This document shows, piece by piece, positions 62,120 to 64,000 of a stretch of DNA of 64,000 nucleotides (positions are counted from its first letter, which is position 1; each line of letters starts with the position of its first letter). Location of the stretch: NCBI GenBank assembly GCA_945861595.1, contig CAMAVE010000003.1, forward strand, positions 1 to 64,000. The letters run 5' to 3'. The DNA comes from Synechococcus sp. UW140. GTDB taxonomy: Bacteria > Cyanobacteriota > Cyanobacteriia > PCC-6307 > Cyanobiaceae. A model generated the notes under the pieces. It saw only the letters and a list, made by a program, of their open reading frames with translations, had not been told where the DNA came from and did not search any database. Both the position numbers and the translations under genes were made by a program.

Positions 62120-63736
62120 AAAGTGGCGCCGACCGGTGGTCAGCATCGCCAGGCCGAGCTCATCGCAGGCCTTGATCGAGTCGCCATCGCGCATGCTGCC
62201 GCCCGGTTGGATCACGGCCGTAATGCCATGGGAGGCCGCTAGCCGCACCGTGTCATCGAAGGGGAAGAAGCCATCGCTGGCCAACACGGCTCCCTGGGCC
62301 CGCTCCCCGGCCGCCTCGAGGGCCAGGCGGGCCGAGCCGACCCGGTTCATCTGACCGGCGCCAATCCCCAGGCTCTGACCCGCGGCGGCCACCACGATGG
62401 CGTTGGAGCGCACGTGGCGCACCAGCCGCCAGGCGAAGCGCAGGTCGTCGCGTTCGGCGGCACTGGGCTGGCGGGCACTCACCACCTGCCAGCCGTCCTC
62501 CTGGACCGGCTGGTCATCGAGGTCCTGCACCAGCAGCCCGCCCAGCAGGCTGCGCAGCTGCACCCCCGAGGCCAGGGCCAGGGCGGCCGGAGCCAGTTCC
62601 AGCAGCCGCAGGTTGGGCTTGGCCGCCAGCAACTGGCGCGCCTCGGGACTGAAGGCCGGCGCCACCACGCATTCCAAAAACAGGCTGGTGAGCTGGCTGG
62701 CCGCGGCGGCATCCACCGGGCCATTGAGGGCGACGATGCCGCCGAAGGCCGACACCCGATCGGCATCCAGCGCCCGGCCCAGGGCCCCGGCCGGATCGGC
62801 CCCCGTGGCCACGCCACAGGGATTGGTGTGCTTCACCACCACGGCTGCACTTTGAACAGCTGCGCCCTCCTCGGATGAATCGGAAGGGCTATGGGACTCG
62901 GCAGGGCCGTAGCCGAACTCGCGCACGGTGGCCAGGGCGGCCTCCAGGTCGATCAGGTTGTTGTAACTGAGCTCCTTGCCCTGGAGCTGGATCGCGCCAC
63001 CCCAGCCGACGCCAGCCTGGCTGTACCAGCGGGCGGGCTGGTGGGGGTTTTCGCCATAGCGCAGGCTTTGCTGCAGGGGCAGCTCCAGGCGCAGGGGGGC
63101 GCCTTCCCCTGGGGCGGGCTCCTGGGTGGGAGATCCTGCGGGACTAGCCAGCTCCGGGCGGGAGGCCATCCAGCTGCTGATGGCGCTGTCGTAACTGGCG
63201 GTGTGGCGGAAGGCTTCCAGGGCCAGCTGGCGGCGCAGGGCGCCATCGACGCGGCCGGCGGCCAGGGCAGCCAGGAAGGCCGCGTATTGGTCCGGGCTGG
63301 TCAGCACCGCCACATCGGCGTGGTTCTTGGCGGCGGCGCGCACCATGGCCGGACCGCCAATGTCGATGTTTTCGATCGCCGTGGCCCAGCCCACGGCCGG
63401 ATCGGCCACGGTTTCGCGGAACGGATAGAGGTTCACGACCACCACATCGATCGGATCGATCGCCTGGGCGGCCAGATCGGCCTGGTGGGAGGGGTCGTCG
63501 CGCTTGGCCAGGATGCCGCCATGGATCCGCGGGTGCAGGGTCTTGACCCGGCCGCCGAGGATTTCCGGGGCACCGGTGTGCTCGGCCACCCGGGTCACCG
63601 GCAGGCCCGCCGCCTCCAGGGTCGAGGCCGTGCCACCACTGGAGAGCAGGCGAAAGCCATGCAGCCGGTGTAGGGCTTCGGCCAAGGGCACCAGACCCTG
63701 CTTGTCCGACACACTCAGAAGGGCCGTAGGGGCCAT
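62111..63736 (-). CDS. purH: Bifunctional AICAR formyltransferase/IMP cyclohydrolase
   Basis: [58 protein letters not shown]. Confidence 0.97.
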   Translation of the reverse strand: MAPTALLSVSDKQGLVPLAEALHRLHGFRLLSSGGTASTLEAAGLPVTRVAEHTGAPEILGGRVKTLHPRIHGGILAKRDDPSHQADLAAQAIDPIDVVVVNLYPFRETVADPAVGWATAIENIDIGGPAMVRAAAKNHADVAVLTSPDQYAAFLAALAAGRVDGALRRQLALEAFRHTASYDSAISSWMASRPELASPAGSPTQEPAPGEGAPLRLELPLQQSLRYGENPHQPARWYSQAGVGWGGAIQLQGKELSYNNLIDLEAALATVREFGYGPAESHSPSDSSEEGAAVQSAAVVVKHTNPCGVATGADPAGALGRALDADRVSAFGGIVALNGPVDAAAASQLTSLFLECVVAPAFSPEARQLLAAKPNLRLLELAPAALALASGVQLRSLLGGLLVQDLDDQPVQEDGWQVVSARQPSAAERDDLRFAWRLVRHVRSNAIVVAAAGQSLGIGAGQMNRVGSARLALEAAGERAQGAVLASDGFFPFDDTVRLAASHGITAVIQPGGSMRDGDSIKACDELGLAMLTTGRRHFLH

Positions 63737-64000
63737 CGCGCTCACTGGGGCTGGGGCCAACCTACGCAGCAAGCCCGGGCGCCGCCCGGGGATCGGAGCC
63801 CCTCAGGCGCCAAGCCCCCGAGCCCATCGGACCAGGCGGCCGCAGGCTGGGACCTGGAGCCGGAGACCTCGGAGCCGCCACCATGGAGCCGCCTCCTAGG
63901 AGCTGGGTCCTGGGACCCATCAGCATGGGGTCCAGTCGATGCGCGGCCGCGCCGGAACCGATGGAGACCTGGCAAGGAGATCAAGCGGTCGGCGAAGCCC

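Noticed and set aside
63742-63984. 80-aa minus-strand ORF upstream of purH
   Set aside because: Low-complexity translation with no motif; probably the purH 5' region, truncated by the window edge

Overview
This is a high-GC backbone segment from a picocyanobacterium (Synechococcus/Cyanobium-like). It runs from the 3' end of psbA to just upstream of purH. I see dense housekeeping and photosynthesis genes: nth, aroC, ftsH, sat, psbO, coaBC, pyrB, gatC, crtR, ileS, trmB, ictB-like, glmM, thyX, dcd, cobO-like, ntcA, pth, tatA-like, psbH/psbN/psbI, leuD/leuC, cinA, glyA, murJ, sfsA, amt, a PII gene, ispH and purH. There are three tRNAs (Ala-CGC, Leu-TAG, Arg-ACG). I see no prophage, IS element, CRISPR array or recognisable defence island. 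The most interesting signals are: (1) an amt-PII pair behind a perfect GTA-N8-TAC NtcA-type site, whose PII protein has Asn49 and Phe51 in place of the Ser49 and Tyr51 modification sites, plus Thr62; (2) a scattered set of short tandem arrays (12, 13, 15 and 18 bp), several in frame inside conserved proteins (ileS, cobO, tatA) and two lying on stop codons; (3) a CobO-family protein with a degenerate Walker A motif; (4) a GH38 alpha-mannosidase gene between psbN and psbI; (5) two small AT-rich islands with membrane-protein genes; (6) a lipobox-like PsbO signal peptide. All calls come from reading the sequence and supplied ORFs; no database search was run.
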